Source of the DNA: Prevotella sp.
GTDB taxonomy: Bacteria; Bacteroidota; Bacteroidia; Bacteroidales; Bacteroidaceae
Assembly: GCA_017847725.1 (NCBI GenBank)
Contig: JAGAXW010000052.1
Coordinates: forward strand, 1 to 36,476
Reading direction: 5' to 3'
Length of the DNA stretch: 36,476 nucleotides
A model generated the notes under the pieces. The model worked only from the letters and a program-made list of their open reading frames with translations, did not search any database and had not been told where the DNA came from. The position numbers and the translations under genes were made by a program. Shown here in pieces: positions 22,246 through 30,032 of this stretch. Position 1 is the first letter of the stretch; every line of letters begins with the position of its first letter.

Positions 22246-24123
22246 TCAAAATGTAATGTTCACCCCTCCCATGAACGTAGCCCGTGGCATGGGATAGCCG
22301 AGGTTGATCTCATAGTTCTGCGCCAGCAGGTTCTCACCACGCAGCCAGAGGTTGAGCCCCTTGTACACGTTGTAAGTGACGGAGGTATTCAGCAGGCAGA
22401 AGTTTTCCTTCTGCTCCTTTTCACCAACGGCTGTGTAGAGCCCGCTGATGTACTGCAGCCCTGCCACGACGGTCCATTTGCAGCAATTGAAGCTTGCACT
22501 GAGAAATCCCTTATAGGTGGGGGCTGCGACGATGTGATTCTTCATGTGCAGCAGCGAGTGGTTGGTGTTGAGCGACCAATGGCTGCCGATGCGGTAGTCG
22601 GCTTCCAGCTCCATGCCGTAGTTTTCTATCTCGCCCGTGTTCACATTCTTACGATTGACGGTCTGAATCATGTTGTCGCCTTTGATGTAGAAGAAGTTGG
22701 CCCCGTAGCGGAATGTTCCGAGGCGATGCCTCCATGAGAGTTCGTAGTTCCAGATGCGTTCTGGCTTCAGTTCCTCGTTGGAAGGTGGGTAGAGATACAT
22801 CTCGCGCATGGTGGGATTGCGGAATCCCTTGCTTGCCATCATCTTGATTTCTCCTTTCTCAATAGGTCGCACCACGATACCTGCCTGTGGAATCCACTCC
22901 GTACCTGAGACAGAATGATGGTCCAGGCGCAGACCGGCGTCGATGGTCAGCCACGTAGCCAAGTCCTGACGGAAATCCACGTAGCCCGCAATCTCGTTGC
23001 GATAGCTCTTCCCGCTCTGTTTGTTGGATGTCTCCATCACCTCTCCCGTCTGCTTCGATGTGTAGTAGGCATTGCCGTAGATGTGCATATAGTCTACTCC
23101 GACAGTCAGGCGGTTGCCTTCAAACAGCTGTGCGCTCTGATACCACGAAAGGCCCGTCAGCGCATCCTTCGAGCGGAAGAATCGCTGGGTGGACTTGGTG
23201 GGGTCTGCCGTGCCGTCGTCAACCTTATGTCGCCCGAAGTTGCTATAGGCGCTCAGTGCGCCGCTGGTCTTGTCGTAGTGGTTCTCCACTGCTACCGATA
23301 CGGCCCCACGGGTAATCCACTGGTCGGCACCGTACATCGGGCTGCTCTCGGCTCCGGGATAACTGCTGTTGAAGTGGGTGACGTCGGCATTGACGTATGC
23401 ATTCCAGTGCTCCGTGAAGTCGTAGCCCAGTTTCAGGTAACCGCCATACTGCTCGAATCCCATGCGTGGACGGTGGTTGTCGGTACGATTGTATTGTGCT
23501 GCCACAGTAGACGAGAATTTGCCGTTTCTTACCTGGTTGGAGGCTTCGGTCTGGATGGTGCCGTAGCTGCCTGCTCCCAGATTGATATGGGTCTTCACGC
23601 CATTCTGGTGCATCGAGCGGGTGACGATGTTCAGCACGCCGCCCATTGCATTGCTTCCATAGAGCACCGAGGCAGGGCCGCGCAGCACTTCCACGCGGTC
23701 GGCCATCAAAGTCTGATAACTGTCGCTGATGGGATGGCCATAGACACCATTGTATTGTGGATGTCCGTCAATCAGCACCAACAGCTGCCCAGCACCGCCA
23801 GAAATACCGCGCAGGTTGATGCCGCCTGCGGCTCCCGTCGACACACCGTACCCCATCATGGAGCGACTGGTGACGAACAGACCGGGCACTTGCTGCATCA
23901 CCGTCGGCAATACCGATGTCTGGTTCTGTTGTGTCAGTTTCTCTCTGCCAACGACCGTCACCGTCATAGGCAGGTGTCGCACATCGGTGGCATTGCGAGT
24001 GCCCGTCACCACCACTTCCTGCAGCGAAATCGAGTCATTGACTACCGCTGCCGATGCTTGGGCAGTAAACACAAGTGTTCCTATAGCCGAAACTGTAAGC
24101 ACTGAACAGATGTTCTTCTTCAC
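22246..24123 (-). CDS. TonB-dependent outer-membrane receptor
   Basis: 625-residue receptor of the siderophore/heme/cobalamin type rather than the SusC type: it lacks the N-terminal carboxypeptidase-like extension. A signal peptide ending near ALA/ASA at about residue 25 is followed by a TonB-box-like LQEVVVTGTR at about 33-42. The plug (MTVTVVGREKL, QVPGLFVTSR, LRGISGGAGQLLVLIDG, DRVEVLRGPASVLYGSNAMGG) and a 22-strand-type barrel follow, with the final residue Phe (VNITF) as expected for barrel insertion. Its ATG overlaps the stop of the upstream DUF362 gene by four bases, so both should be made together. The ligand is unknown; linkage to a redox-associated exported protein suggests a metal or metal complex. 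Confidence 0.93.
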   Translation of the reverse strand: MKKNICSVLTVSAIGTLVFTAQASAAVVNDSISLQEVVVTGTRNATDVRHLPMTVTVVGREKLTQQNQTSVLPTVMQQVPGLFVTSRSMMGYGVSTGAAGGINLRGISGGAGQLLVLIDGHPQYNGVYGHPISDSYQTLMADRVEVLRGPASVLYGSNAMGGVLNIVTRSMHQNGVKTHINLGAGSYGTIQTEASNQVRNGKFSSTVAAQYNRTDNHRPRMGFEQYGGYLKLGYDFTEHWNAYVNADVTHFNSSYPGAESSPMYGADQWITRGAVSVAVENHYDKTSGALSAYSNFGRHKVDDGTADPTKSTQRFFRSKDALTGLSWYQSAQLFEGNRLTVGVDYMHIYGNAYYTSKQTGEVMETSNKQSGKSYRNEIAGYVDFRQDLATWLTIDAGLRLDHHSVSGTEWIPQAGIVVRPIEKGEIKMMASKGFRNPTMREMYLYPPSNEELKPERIWNYELSWRHRLGTFRYGANFFYIKGDNMIQTVNRKNVNTGEIENYGMELEADYRIGSHWSLNTNHSLLHMKNHIVAAPTYKGFLSASFNCCKWTVVAGLQYISGLYTAVGEKEQKENFCLLNTSVTYNVYKGLNLWLRGENLLAQNYEINLGYPMPRATFMGGVNITF

Positions 24124-25067
24124 TCGTCTATGTTAATAAGAACATACTTCTTCGAACCGAGACCGATCTGTTCGGCATAGTCGGTGATATAAGTTCCATG
24201 CTGGCGGTTGATGCGCTGAATAAGCGGTTTGTTGTCGTCGCCGGGCTTGCCCTGATAGTTGAACACCATATCCAGGCAGGCTTGGTCTACTGCCACGGGG
24301 TCGAGCGATGCAACGATGCCCATGTCCTTCAGTTGCGGTTTGGCAGGATGACCGTCGCAGTCACAATCTACCGACATGTTGTTCATCACATTGATGTAGA
24401 TAACCTTGCCGCGGAAGTAGTTGTGTACAGCCTGTGCTGCAGCAGCCATCGATTCCAGGAACGAATCCTGCGGACCTGTATAGTTCCAACATTCAGGCGT
24501 CTTACTGGTCACGCCGTGGGAGTGGATATAGGCTTTCCCGGCCGTAGAAGCCACGCCAATAGAGGCATTTTTCAGCACGCCACCGAAACCGCCCATTGCG
24601 TGCCCCTTGAAGTGGGCCAGGTTAATCATGAAGTCATAGTTGGCCAAGTGCTCACCCACGATGTCGTATTTCAGGTGCTTCCTGTCTTTGACGGGGATGC
24701 GTATCTCGCCAAACTCATCCATCAGGTCAACGGCAAAGATGCTGTCGAACCCATGCTCGTGAATTGTCTCCCAGTGTTTCTTGGGGTCTTGCCGCGAACC
24801 ACCGTATGCCGTGTTGCACTCCACGATGGTGCCGTTCACTTCATCCACCAGGTTGCGTATGAATGTCGGCTTCAGATAGTGCGTATTGCCGCTCTCACCC
24901 GTAGAAATCTTCACTGCCACTCGCCCCTGTGCCTCTACGCCCAGTGCCTTATAGATTCTCACCAACGACTCCGGTGTAATCTCCTTCGTCATGTAAACCT
25001 TGCTTTGCCCGAAGGTCATTGCTGCCGTCATGAGCATCAGGGCGACAGCCGTCATTCGCATTTTCAT
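24120..25067 (-). CDS. Exported DUF362 family protein
   Basis: About 315 residues from the ATG at 25067, chosen because MKMRMTAVALMLMTAAMTFG is a signal peptide; an in-frame ATG six codons upstream is less likely. The mature part matches DUF362: KISTGESGNTHYLKP, NTAYGGSRQDPKKH, HFKGHAMGGFGGVLKNASIG, and a C-terminal VASLDPVAVDQACLDMV. A Cys pair (SVDCDCDGHPAKP) near residue 240 could bind a metal or Fe-S cluster. The adjacent ferredoxin domain of some homologues is missing, so the electron-transfer role is uncertain. It is first gene of a two-gene operon with the TonB receptor, with a leader of about 160 bases. Confidence 0.88.
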   Translation of the reverse strand: MKMRMTAVALMLMTAAMTFGQSKVYMTKEITPESLVRIYKALGVEAQGRVAVKISTGESGNTHYLKPTFIRNLVDEVNGTIVECNTAYGGSRQDPKKHWETIHEHGFDSIFAVDLMDEFGEIRIPVKDRKHLKYDIVGEHLANYDFMINLAHFKGHAMGGFGGVLKNASIGVASTAGKAYIHSHGVTSKTPECWNYTGPQDSFLESMAAAAQAVHNYFRGKVIYINVMNNMSVDCDCDGHPAKPQLKDMGIVASLDPVAVDQACLDMVFNYQGKPGDDNKPLIQRINRQHGTYITDYAEQIGLGSKKYVLINIDE

Positions 25068-25195
25068 ACCGTATTCTAATATCATTTTTATTATTACCTT
25101 ATCATACCAAGAGGGTTCGCATCTTCATTGTTTTTGTTTCGGCTGCAATTCCGTGCAAGTCGAGAGTAGAGCCAAGCTTGCTTGAGCCATGCCGG

Positions 25196-25229
25196 GGCGA
25201 TGCCAGAATCGCCGTGTCACCTTTGACAC
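25196..25229 (-). promoter_or_regulatory. Two adjacent inverted repeats at the DUF362 transcription start
   Basis: GTGTCA/TGACAC (25214-25219 with 25224-25229, four-base loop) and GGCGAT/ATCGCC (25196-25201 with 25208-25213, six-base loop) sit immediately downstream of the -7 box, at and just after the likely start of the transcript. They could be a repressor operator or two leader hairpins. No known riboswitch consensus, including the cobalamin box, is seen in the rest of the leader. Confidence 0.5.
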
Positions 25230-25231
25230 TG

Positions 25232-25239
25232 CAAAGGTA
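25232..25239 (-). promoter_or_regulatory. Bacteroidetes -7 box for the DUF362-TonB operon
   Basis: TACCTTTG followed by CAG on the minus strand matches TAnnTTTG. It lies 164 bases before the DUF362 start, an unusually long leader for this window. Confidence 0.75.
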
Positions 25240-25263
25240 CGAAAAACCCCCGAAACTGCGGTT

Positions 25264-25293
25264 ACACAATTTACGGAGAATTTTACCAAAATT
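25264..25293 (-). promoter_or_regulatory. Shared upstream block, DUF362 promoter copy
   Basis: In the direction of transcription it reads TTTTGGTAAAA, then ttct, then CCGTAAATTGTG. The same block at the same distance (24 bases from the -7 box) occurs before the flavodoxin gene at 35180. Two GTAAA-type half-sites lie 12 bases apart. It is a candidate activator site; the factor is not in the window. Confidence 0.5.
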
Positions 25294-25404
25294 GCGGTTA
25301 AGCGAAATTAAATGAGTACCACACAAAGTATATTGATATAAACATCGAACTCTCAAAAAAATAAGATTCACAACACCACGCATCCATCTGTATGACTGAG
25401 CGTT

Positions 25405-25425
25405 AGGTGTGAAACTAAGTTTTGG
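25405..25425 (-). repeat. Partial inverted copy of the 115-bp repeat
   Basis: Minus strand CCAAAACTTAGTTTCACACC resembles CCAAAAACATAGTTTCACAC of the two longer copies at 25601 and 25947, in opposite orientation. Confidence 0.5.
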
Positions 25426-25526
25426 AGAACACAAGCATGCAGTCCAGGAGTGCGCTATCTATCAAGTTAGGCTGCACCATCATCTACACTAGGTTTATCA
25501 CCGTCTGGAGAGCCTGAGTTTATATC

Positions 25527-25566
25527 GTGCGACGGCCGTCGCACATATCTACCACGGCCGTCGCAC
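25527..25566. repeat. Perfect 18-bp palindrome plus a second partial copy
   Basis: GTGCGACGGCCGTCGCAC at 25527-25544 is perfectly self-complementary. CGGCCGTCGCAC recurs at 25555-25566. The surrounding sequence 25440-25600 is otherwise unannotated. Confidence 0.7.
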
Positions 25567-25600
25567 AATATAACGCCACCGTTACAAAAAATGAAATAGG

Positions 25601-25720
25601 CTATAATGGGAGATGATACAGACGTGGCGAACCAAAAACATAGTTTCACACGTTTCTCGTTAGGTGTCAATAGCATACATCTATGTATGAAACTACATTT
25701 TTTTTCATCGAACTCATGTA
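25601..25720 (+). repeat. 115-bp direct repeat, copy 1
   Basis: About 85% identical to 25947-26062 by eye. Both contain CCAAAAACATAGTTTCACAC near the left and CATCTATGTATGAAACTACA near the right. The arms TAGTTTCAcAC and GTaTGAAACTA can pair, so each copy may fold as a hairpin. There is also an inner near-palindrome CATACATCTATGTATG. The element is noncoding as far as can be seen. Confidence 0.8.
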
Positions 25721-25808
25721 AGTATGGTGCCAATGTGGCGACAACCGTCGTGTCGCGCCCTTTCGCACTTTTAACTCCCCAATCACTCGTAATTTCAAAA
25801 ATATTTCG

Positions 25809-25816
25809 TAACTTTG
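25809..25816 (+). promoter_or_regulatory. Orphan Bacteroidetes -7 box
   Basis: TAACTTTG followed by CAACC reads to the right, between the two 115-bp repeats, but no convincing gene follows before the lipoprotein gene, which is on the other strand. It may drive a small RNA or be a remnant of a lost gene. Confidence 0.35.
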
Positions 25817-25946
25817 CAACCGTAAGGCTGCGAAACTGCTCACACTCGGCAATTGATGCAAGCATCATTGCTCTCGCTTAACCGCAGTTTTAAGTCATCA
25901 TCGACAAAAGTAGTCTTATTGCCTAAGACTTACTTCGAACTCACGT

Positions 25947-26062
25947 TATTATGGGAATCATACAGACGTGACGATCCAAAAACATAGTTTCACACGCTTC
26001 TCGTTAAATATCAACGACATACATCTATGTATGAAACTACATTTTTTCATTGAACTCACGTT
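25947..26062 (+). repeat. 115-bp direct repeat, copy 2
   Basis: Second copy, same orientation as 25601. A 13-base sequence GAACTCACGTTAT occurs at 25937-25949 and again at 26052-26064, bounding this copy. That is what an insertion target duplication or tandem-repeat junction would leave. No gene is seen in 25086-26172. Confidence 0.8.
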
Positions 26063-26172
26063 ATCTTTTATACCTCACAAGAGCCCTCTTTTTGTCCTAT
26101 TTTGCCTGTTTCTTCTGCAATTTAGTTGAAACAGATTAATCCAAAGTGATTATCCAAACAGTTTGATCTTTA

Positions 26173-26586
26173 CTATTCTTTCTGAAATACATAATGGAAG
26201 TTGACCCCATTGCTGGCTGTCCCCTCCCAAGTCATTCTATTACCACTAAAAGACACTTGCATCACAAAGGTATATCCTGTGGTATTCGCTGTTATGGTAT
26301 TGCCGTTTATTGTATAGGTACCCGACTTGCCCATGACCGATGTTCCAGATGAAGCCGTTGATGTATAAGTGCCATTAGCCTTGATAGTAACCTCTGTGCC
26401 TACCAGCAATCCCGTTGCCGATTGGCCACGATAGGTATCAATACTCTGAATACACATCCACGTACCGACAGCCTGGTTTACGTCAATATTTTCACCGTTA
26501 TCATCACTGTCACTGCCACATGCTGTCATAATAGACATCACCATCAATGCGAGCATCCAGATGCTCAGGTTCGCAAGTTTCTTCAT
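26173..26586 (-). CDS. Small lipoprotein, lipocalin-like beta-barrel candidate
   Basis: 137 residues. A hydrophobic signal ends in a lipobox (SIMTAC, acylated C23), followed by an acidic linker (GSDSDDNGENID), typical of Bacteroidales surface lipoproteins. The rest (VGTWMCIQSIDTYRG, VTIKANGTYTSTAS, GTYTINGNTITANTTGY, GNRMTWEGTASNG) is a ladder of short beta strands starting with the GTW motif common to small lipocalin-like domains. The exact family is not recognised. It is monocistronic with its own promoter at 26611. Confidence 0.8.
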   Translation of the reverse strand: MKKLANLSIWMLALMVMSIMTACGSDSDDNGENIDVNQAVGTWMCIQSIDTYRGQSATGLLVGTEVTIKANGTYTSTASSGTSVMGKSGTYTINGNTITANTTGYTFVMQVSFSGNRMTWEGTASNGVNFHYVFQKE

Positions 26587-26610
26587 AATTATTATTTTAG
26601 GTTTTTACTG

Positions 26611-26618
26611 CAAAGATA
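26611..26618 (-). promoter_or_regulatory. Bacteroidetes -7 box for the lipoprotein gene
   Basis: TATCTTTG followed by CAG on the minus strand lies 25 bases before the lipoprotein ATG. Confidence 0.75.
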
Positions 26619-26733
26619 CAAATAAAAATGTACGAAACAAAATATTATTGAAGATATTCTACTGGATAAATAACCGCCTTAGCCAAAGACGTGATAAAAC
26701 TTGCTCATGCATCTCAACAGGCAGGATGAGTTC

Positions 26734-26769
26734 AACCCAAGTTTGCCCCTCGTGTGACAAACTTGGGTT
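26734..26769. repeat. Perfect 12-bp stem inverted repeat
   Basis: AACCCAAGTTTG (26734-26745) and CAAACTTGGGTT (26758-26769) with a 12-base loop. It sits just after the stop of the broken AlbA/RecG-like gene, where a terminator would be, but it lacks a T-tract on either strand. Confidence 0.6.
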
Positions 26770-26777
26770 AATAATCC

Positions 26778-27211
26778 CTACACATTCAAATCCATTAGAA
26801 CGACCCAATATCCTCCATTGTCTGGGCCTTCATGTTTGATGACATTCAAATCTTTGAGGCGTGTTAAGTCACGCTGGATTGTGCGAGGGGAGAGTTTTAT
26901 CTTGCTTGCTATGGAACTTGCCGTTTCTACGACACCATCTACGACAGACTTTCTAATCATTTTGTATATAACCGTCTGACGCTCAGAAAGTTTTTTATAA
27001 CATCGTCTATGACAACATCTACGACATCTTTGCCATTTTCTACGTCACCGCCCTTTGCCTGTATCGCCATGAATTTCTCACGCTTTATCGTGGCCATCAT
27101 GCCGCCCCGCACTTCTTCGAACACAGGTATCTCCAGTTTTTCTTTCTCAAACGCTTCACGTATCTTCTCATAGCCACGCCCCCATGCCTCAATAAATCCT
27201 GCCAAGGGCAA
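26778..27211 (-). pseudogene. C-terminal remnant of an AlbA_2/RecG-like ATP-binding regulator, split by a frame change
   Basis: The first part (27211-26990) contains AGFIEAWGRGYEKIREAFE, the motif of the C-terminal ATPase-like domain in Schlafen AlbA_2 regulators. The second part (26990-26778) contains KLSPRTIQRDLTRLKDLNVI, a winged-helix tail, then GGYWVVL. Joining them requires a -1 shift at AAAAAAC (26996-26990 on the minus strand). That is an exact A AAA AAC slippery heptamer in phase with the first frame and with the LSERQTVIYKMIRKS continuation in the second. The N-terminal two thirds of the gene are missing: its left boundary runs straight into a RhuM fragment, so this is a deletion remnant. 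Confidence 0.75.
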
Positions 27212-27476
27212 TAATCATATCCAGATTATAGAATGTCGTCAGATACGACTTGCCGTCCGCGGCAGCTGTTCGGAATTTCCGAACAACTGCTTCTTCCTGT
27301 AGCTCACCTTCCTCGAAGATGTGCTTGATGTGCTCACTTACGTTCGACTTGCTCGTCTGGTAGAGTTCGCACATTTGGGCTTGTGAAAGCCATAGAGTTT
27401 CCTCCTCCAACTTTACGTCTATTCTCGTAAGTCCACTGCCATCGGTATATATGAGAATTCTATTGTTTTCTTCCAT
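27189..27476 (-). pseudogene. N-terminal remnant of a RhuM/virulence-protein family gene
   Basis: About 95 residues. LEEETLWLSQAQMCELYQTS, ISEHI-like NVSEHIKHIFEEGEL and YNLDMIIALG match the conserved start of RhuM-family proteins, which normally run past 300 residues. The homology ends abruptly after NLDMIIALG and a stop follows within three codons. The DNA at that point (GCCCTTGGCAGG) is shared with the out-of-frame AlbA/RecG-like fragment. A deletion has therefore joined the 5' part of one gene to the 3' part of another. Confidence 0.75.
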
Positions 27477-27487
27477 CACCTTGGATA

Positions 27488-27712
27488 TTATGGTTCAATA
27501 AAAATAGGTGTCCCTTTTGCATGGTCTGCATCCAGCTCGATGAGTCTTTCTATTAGATGATGTTCGACTAGGAAAGTCAAATCCATGTCAAGAGGTTCGA
27601 GAGAGAATGACATATAGCTCTTTCTTGGCTTTTTATTTGGATAACCCATTCCTATCAACTCATCTTTGCCTATTTCACGATAGAATGCTATCAGTCTTTC
27701 TACGCCTTCTTT
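27488..27712 (-). pseudogene. In-frame open stretch following the methyltransferase stop, unrecognised C-terminal fragment
   Basis: Directly after the methyltransferase TAA (27713-27715) the same frame stays open for 74 codons (KEGVERLIAFYREIGKDELI ... GTPIFIEP) until TAA at 27488. Composition looks like real protein, yet there is no start codon near the beginning; the first ATG is at 27649, which would give 53 residues. It may be the tail of a deleted gene or an extension lost by a stop mutation in the methyltransferase. I do not recognise the family. Confidence 0.45.
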
Positions 27713-28483
27713 TTATACCAATAATGTATTCTCTTCAATTTGAACACGCCTCTGGCGGAGACGTTTTTCCATCATTTCAATATACTCCTCGTTGCAATCG
27801 CATAATATAGCTGAACGGCGATGTTTCTTTGCAACACTGCCAGTTGTTCCAGAGCCAGCCATTAAATCAATAACCGTATCGCCCTTCTTTGTACTCATTA
27901 AAATGATGCGTTCAAAAACGGCCTCTGGTTTTTGAGAAGGGTGTCCTGTACGTTCGTTCTTTCCAACGAATCCGACTATTAGAGGGGCTTCAATGACACT
28001 TGTTGGACCTGGTATAAACCGCATCTTGCCTTCGTCGAACCTGAGCTCTTGCTCTGGATTAAGAAAATTCTCAGGATGTAAGCTGGCACCATCTCTTGTG
28101 AATTGAATGCACGCATTTTGGCTTGATCTCCAACCACGAATTACTGAAGGACAATTCTTATAGAACCATGTTAGCCACGCTGTCATCTTAAAACCATTAG
28201 GTGCAAAGCGAACATATGGACCTATAACTTCAGGGAACCCCCATAAATATAGAATATCACTTGTTATAGCGCTTTGATTCAAGAGATTCCTTATGAATTC
28301 ATCATACTCTGCATCTGGTAACACGCCTCCGATACCTTTGTTATACCAAGGGTCCAGAATGCTTGTCGTTGCCTGAATTCCGTTCTTTATAAGTAATGCC
28401 ATGGAGTCATTTACATCCATCGGAGGAAGTATGGCTACCCCAGATTTCTCAATACTTTCTGCTATTGCTTGCTTTAAGTTCAT
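27713..28483 (-). CDS. Type II DNA methyltransferase, beta-class amino-methyltransferase
   Basis: 256 residues. Catalytic motif IV variant DPWY at 44-47, HPSQKP at 181-186 and the SAM-binding motif I DLMAGSGTTG at 206-215 appear in beta-class order (IV before I). It would methylate N6-adenine or N4-cytosine. The gene starts 7 bases after the upstream restriction endonuclease gene, the usual layout of a type II system. Both are AT-rich compared with the housekeeping genes at 5-23 kb, consistent with horizontal transfer. Recognition sequence unknown. Confidence 0.9.
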   Translation of the reverse strand: MNLKQAIAESIEKSGVAILPPMDVNDSMALLIKNGIQATTSILDPWYNKGIGGVLPDAEYDEFIRNLLNQSAITSDILYLWGFPEVIGPYVRFAPNGFKMTAWLTWFYKNCPSVIRGWRSSQNACIQFTRDGASLHPENFLNPEQELRFDEGKMRFIPGPTSVIEAPLIVGFVGKNERTGHPSQKPEAVFERIILMSTKKGDTVIDLMAGSGTTGSVAKKHRRSAILCDCNEEYIEMMEKRLRQRRVQIEENTLLV

Positions 28484-28490
28484 ATGTGTC

Positions 28491-29990
28491 TTATTTCAAT
28501 ATTATGAATTCATTTTCTATCAACCACTGAATTTTTTCCAGAATGTCTTTTGCTGACAATTCTATATCTGGGAATTCTTTGTTGAAAGTTTCTAATAGAT
28601 TTGTTTGGCTCATGCCCCAATTATTCGAAAAGCCAGGTACAAATAGAATGCCCTTTTCTTTTTTCACATTTACCACGTGACCGAAATTTGCAATACAATC
28701 AAGAAGGCAGTATTTAATAATAATATCCCTACGCTCCTCTTTTATAGTGTATTTGCCCTTTTCGAATGCAAGTAAACTATTGTGCTTGCAAATTTCAAGG
28801 CATCTGTAGATTTCTTTTTTATCGTATCCTTGCTTTTGTAATATATCTACAAGTTCTTCTTCTCCGCTATTCCCTGACAAAATTGCATGCTCTATTTCAA
28901 GTGGTGTCAAGAAATCTATCTCCTGTAGTTCACGCCTAAATTTCACAGGAGCAGTTTTTACCTGTATGAAAGATTTTGTCGTTTTCTTTGCCAACATTTT
29001 CTTTAAATCGCCATTCAATGCGGCAAAATAGCCAGCACCGTCTAAGTATTCTACAAATACTGCATCAGGGTAGAACTTTAACGTTTGCTTTCGGGAAGCA
29101 TCAGTCTGGTCAACGACTTTATGAGAAACACTTCCAGAATCACCTGCGTAAAATTGGCATTGTACGAAAAGTTTCTTCCCTTCCGATTTTGAGCGGAAAG
29201 GTACGATGAAATCGTATTTACGCGCCTTGTCATTTTTCTTCTTTTTAATACTAATCAACTCGTAAATGTCAATATCGTCAGTATTGTAATCTGTTCCAGC
29301 ATTAAGCCCCCAATCTGCCATATAGGAGCGAAGTATCCGTTCTGGTTCATGCCCCGCTTTAGCTGTTATAGAGCCTCGCGATTGGAAAATTGCTATTGAT
29401 GAAAGAAGATTCAAGCTTTGCCCCGTTTCTTTCAGTTTATGATACGATACTCCAAGAGTGTAGAGTTGTGACTTGTATTGCTCATCACTCAATAATAGAT
29501 CAAGATATAATTTTAGCTGTGGTGTTAGCATATCAGGGAAGACAGAAAGAGCCTCAAAATGATGGATGACTTTATCTAAATCGAATACGCGTGGTATCTT
29601 TACTAATACGGCTTTTCCATTCTTACATGCAGGAATCTTGCCGTTTTCATAAATTTTGTTTAACACTATAGGATATTGACATTTAAGATTATTGTCGGTC
29701 TTACCTGTTGATAAGAGTATGGCATTTAATATATTCGACAAATGGGATTGAATATCGGCAACTTTACTTATGGAGGATGTTATTTTCTCTGCGACATGGT
29801 AGGAAGAACATGTCTCTAAATTGGAGAAATTATTTGTGTAATTAGATAAAGAGTCGAATCCATCCTCTAGCCTAGCTAAAATATTTCGGAATTCAATACT
29901 ATCTTTGATGTCACCAAGAGACGGGGTTATCCATTTGTCAAATTCCGACAGTCTCTCTCTTTCTGTATATTTATATTTGTTAAGTTTCAT
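28491..29990 (-). CDS. Putative type II restriction endonuclease
   Basis: 499 residues; called from context and a nuclease-like core. PERILRSYMADWGL (about residues 217-230) is followed by KYDFIVPF and then FVQCQFYAGDSGSVSHK (about 275-291). This gives a D-x(n)-(Q)-x-Q pattern that fits a PD-(D/E)XK fold with the QxQ variant of the active site. It is paired with the methyltransferase 7 bases downstream. The N-terminal part is helical and the C-terminal part (residues about 370-499) looks like winged-helix DNA-binding units. No specific prototype enzyme is recognised, so the specificity is not predicted. Confidence 0.7.
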   Translation of the reverse strand: MKLNKYKYTERERLSEFDKWITPSLGDIKDSIEFRNILARLEDGFDSLSNYTNNFSNLETCSSYHVAEKITSSISKVADIQSHLSNILNAILLSTGKTDNNLKCQYPIVLNKIYENGKIPACKNGKAVLVKIPRVFDLDKVIHHFEALSVFPDMLTPQLKLYLDLLLSDEQYKSQLYTLGVSYHKLKETGQSLNLLSSIAIFQSRGSITAKAGHEPERILRSYMADWGLNAGTDYNTDDIDIYELISIKKKKNDKARKYDFIVPFRSKSEGKKLFVQCQFYAGDSGSVSHKVVDQTDASRKQTLKFYPDAVFVEYLDGAGYFAALNGDLKKMLAKKTTKSFIQVKTAPVKFRRELQEIDFLTPLEIEHAILSGNSGEEELVDILQKQGYDKKEIYRCLEICKHNSLLAFEKGKYTIKEERRDIIIKYCLLDCIANFGHVVNVKKEKGILFVPGFSNNWGMSQTNLLETFNKEFPDIELSAKDILEKIQWLIENEFIILK

Positions 29991-30032
29991 TGTAGATATT
30001 CTTTTTTTTTGATGAAATAATCAATTTTCAAC

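Noticed and set aside
25070-25230. Cobalamin riboswitch in front of the DUF362-TonB operon
   Set aside because: The B12 box and the conserved core (GCCACTG type) are absent, and hairpin order does not fit.
25400-25730. GTTAGGT near the 115-bp repeats as integron attC core sites (GTTRRRY)
   Set aside because: No matching RYYYAAC partner at the right distance, no integrase and no cassette genes; the 7-base match is expected by chance.
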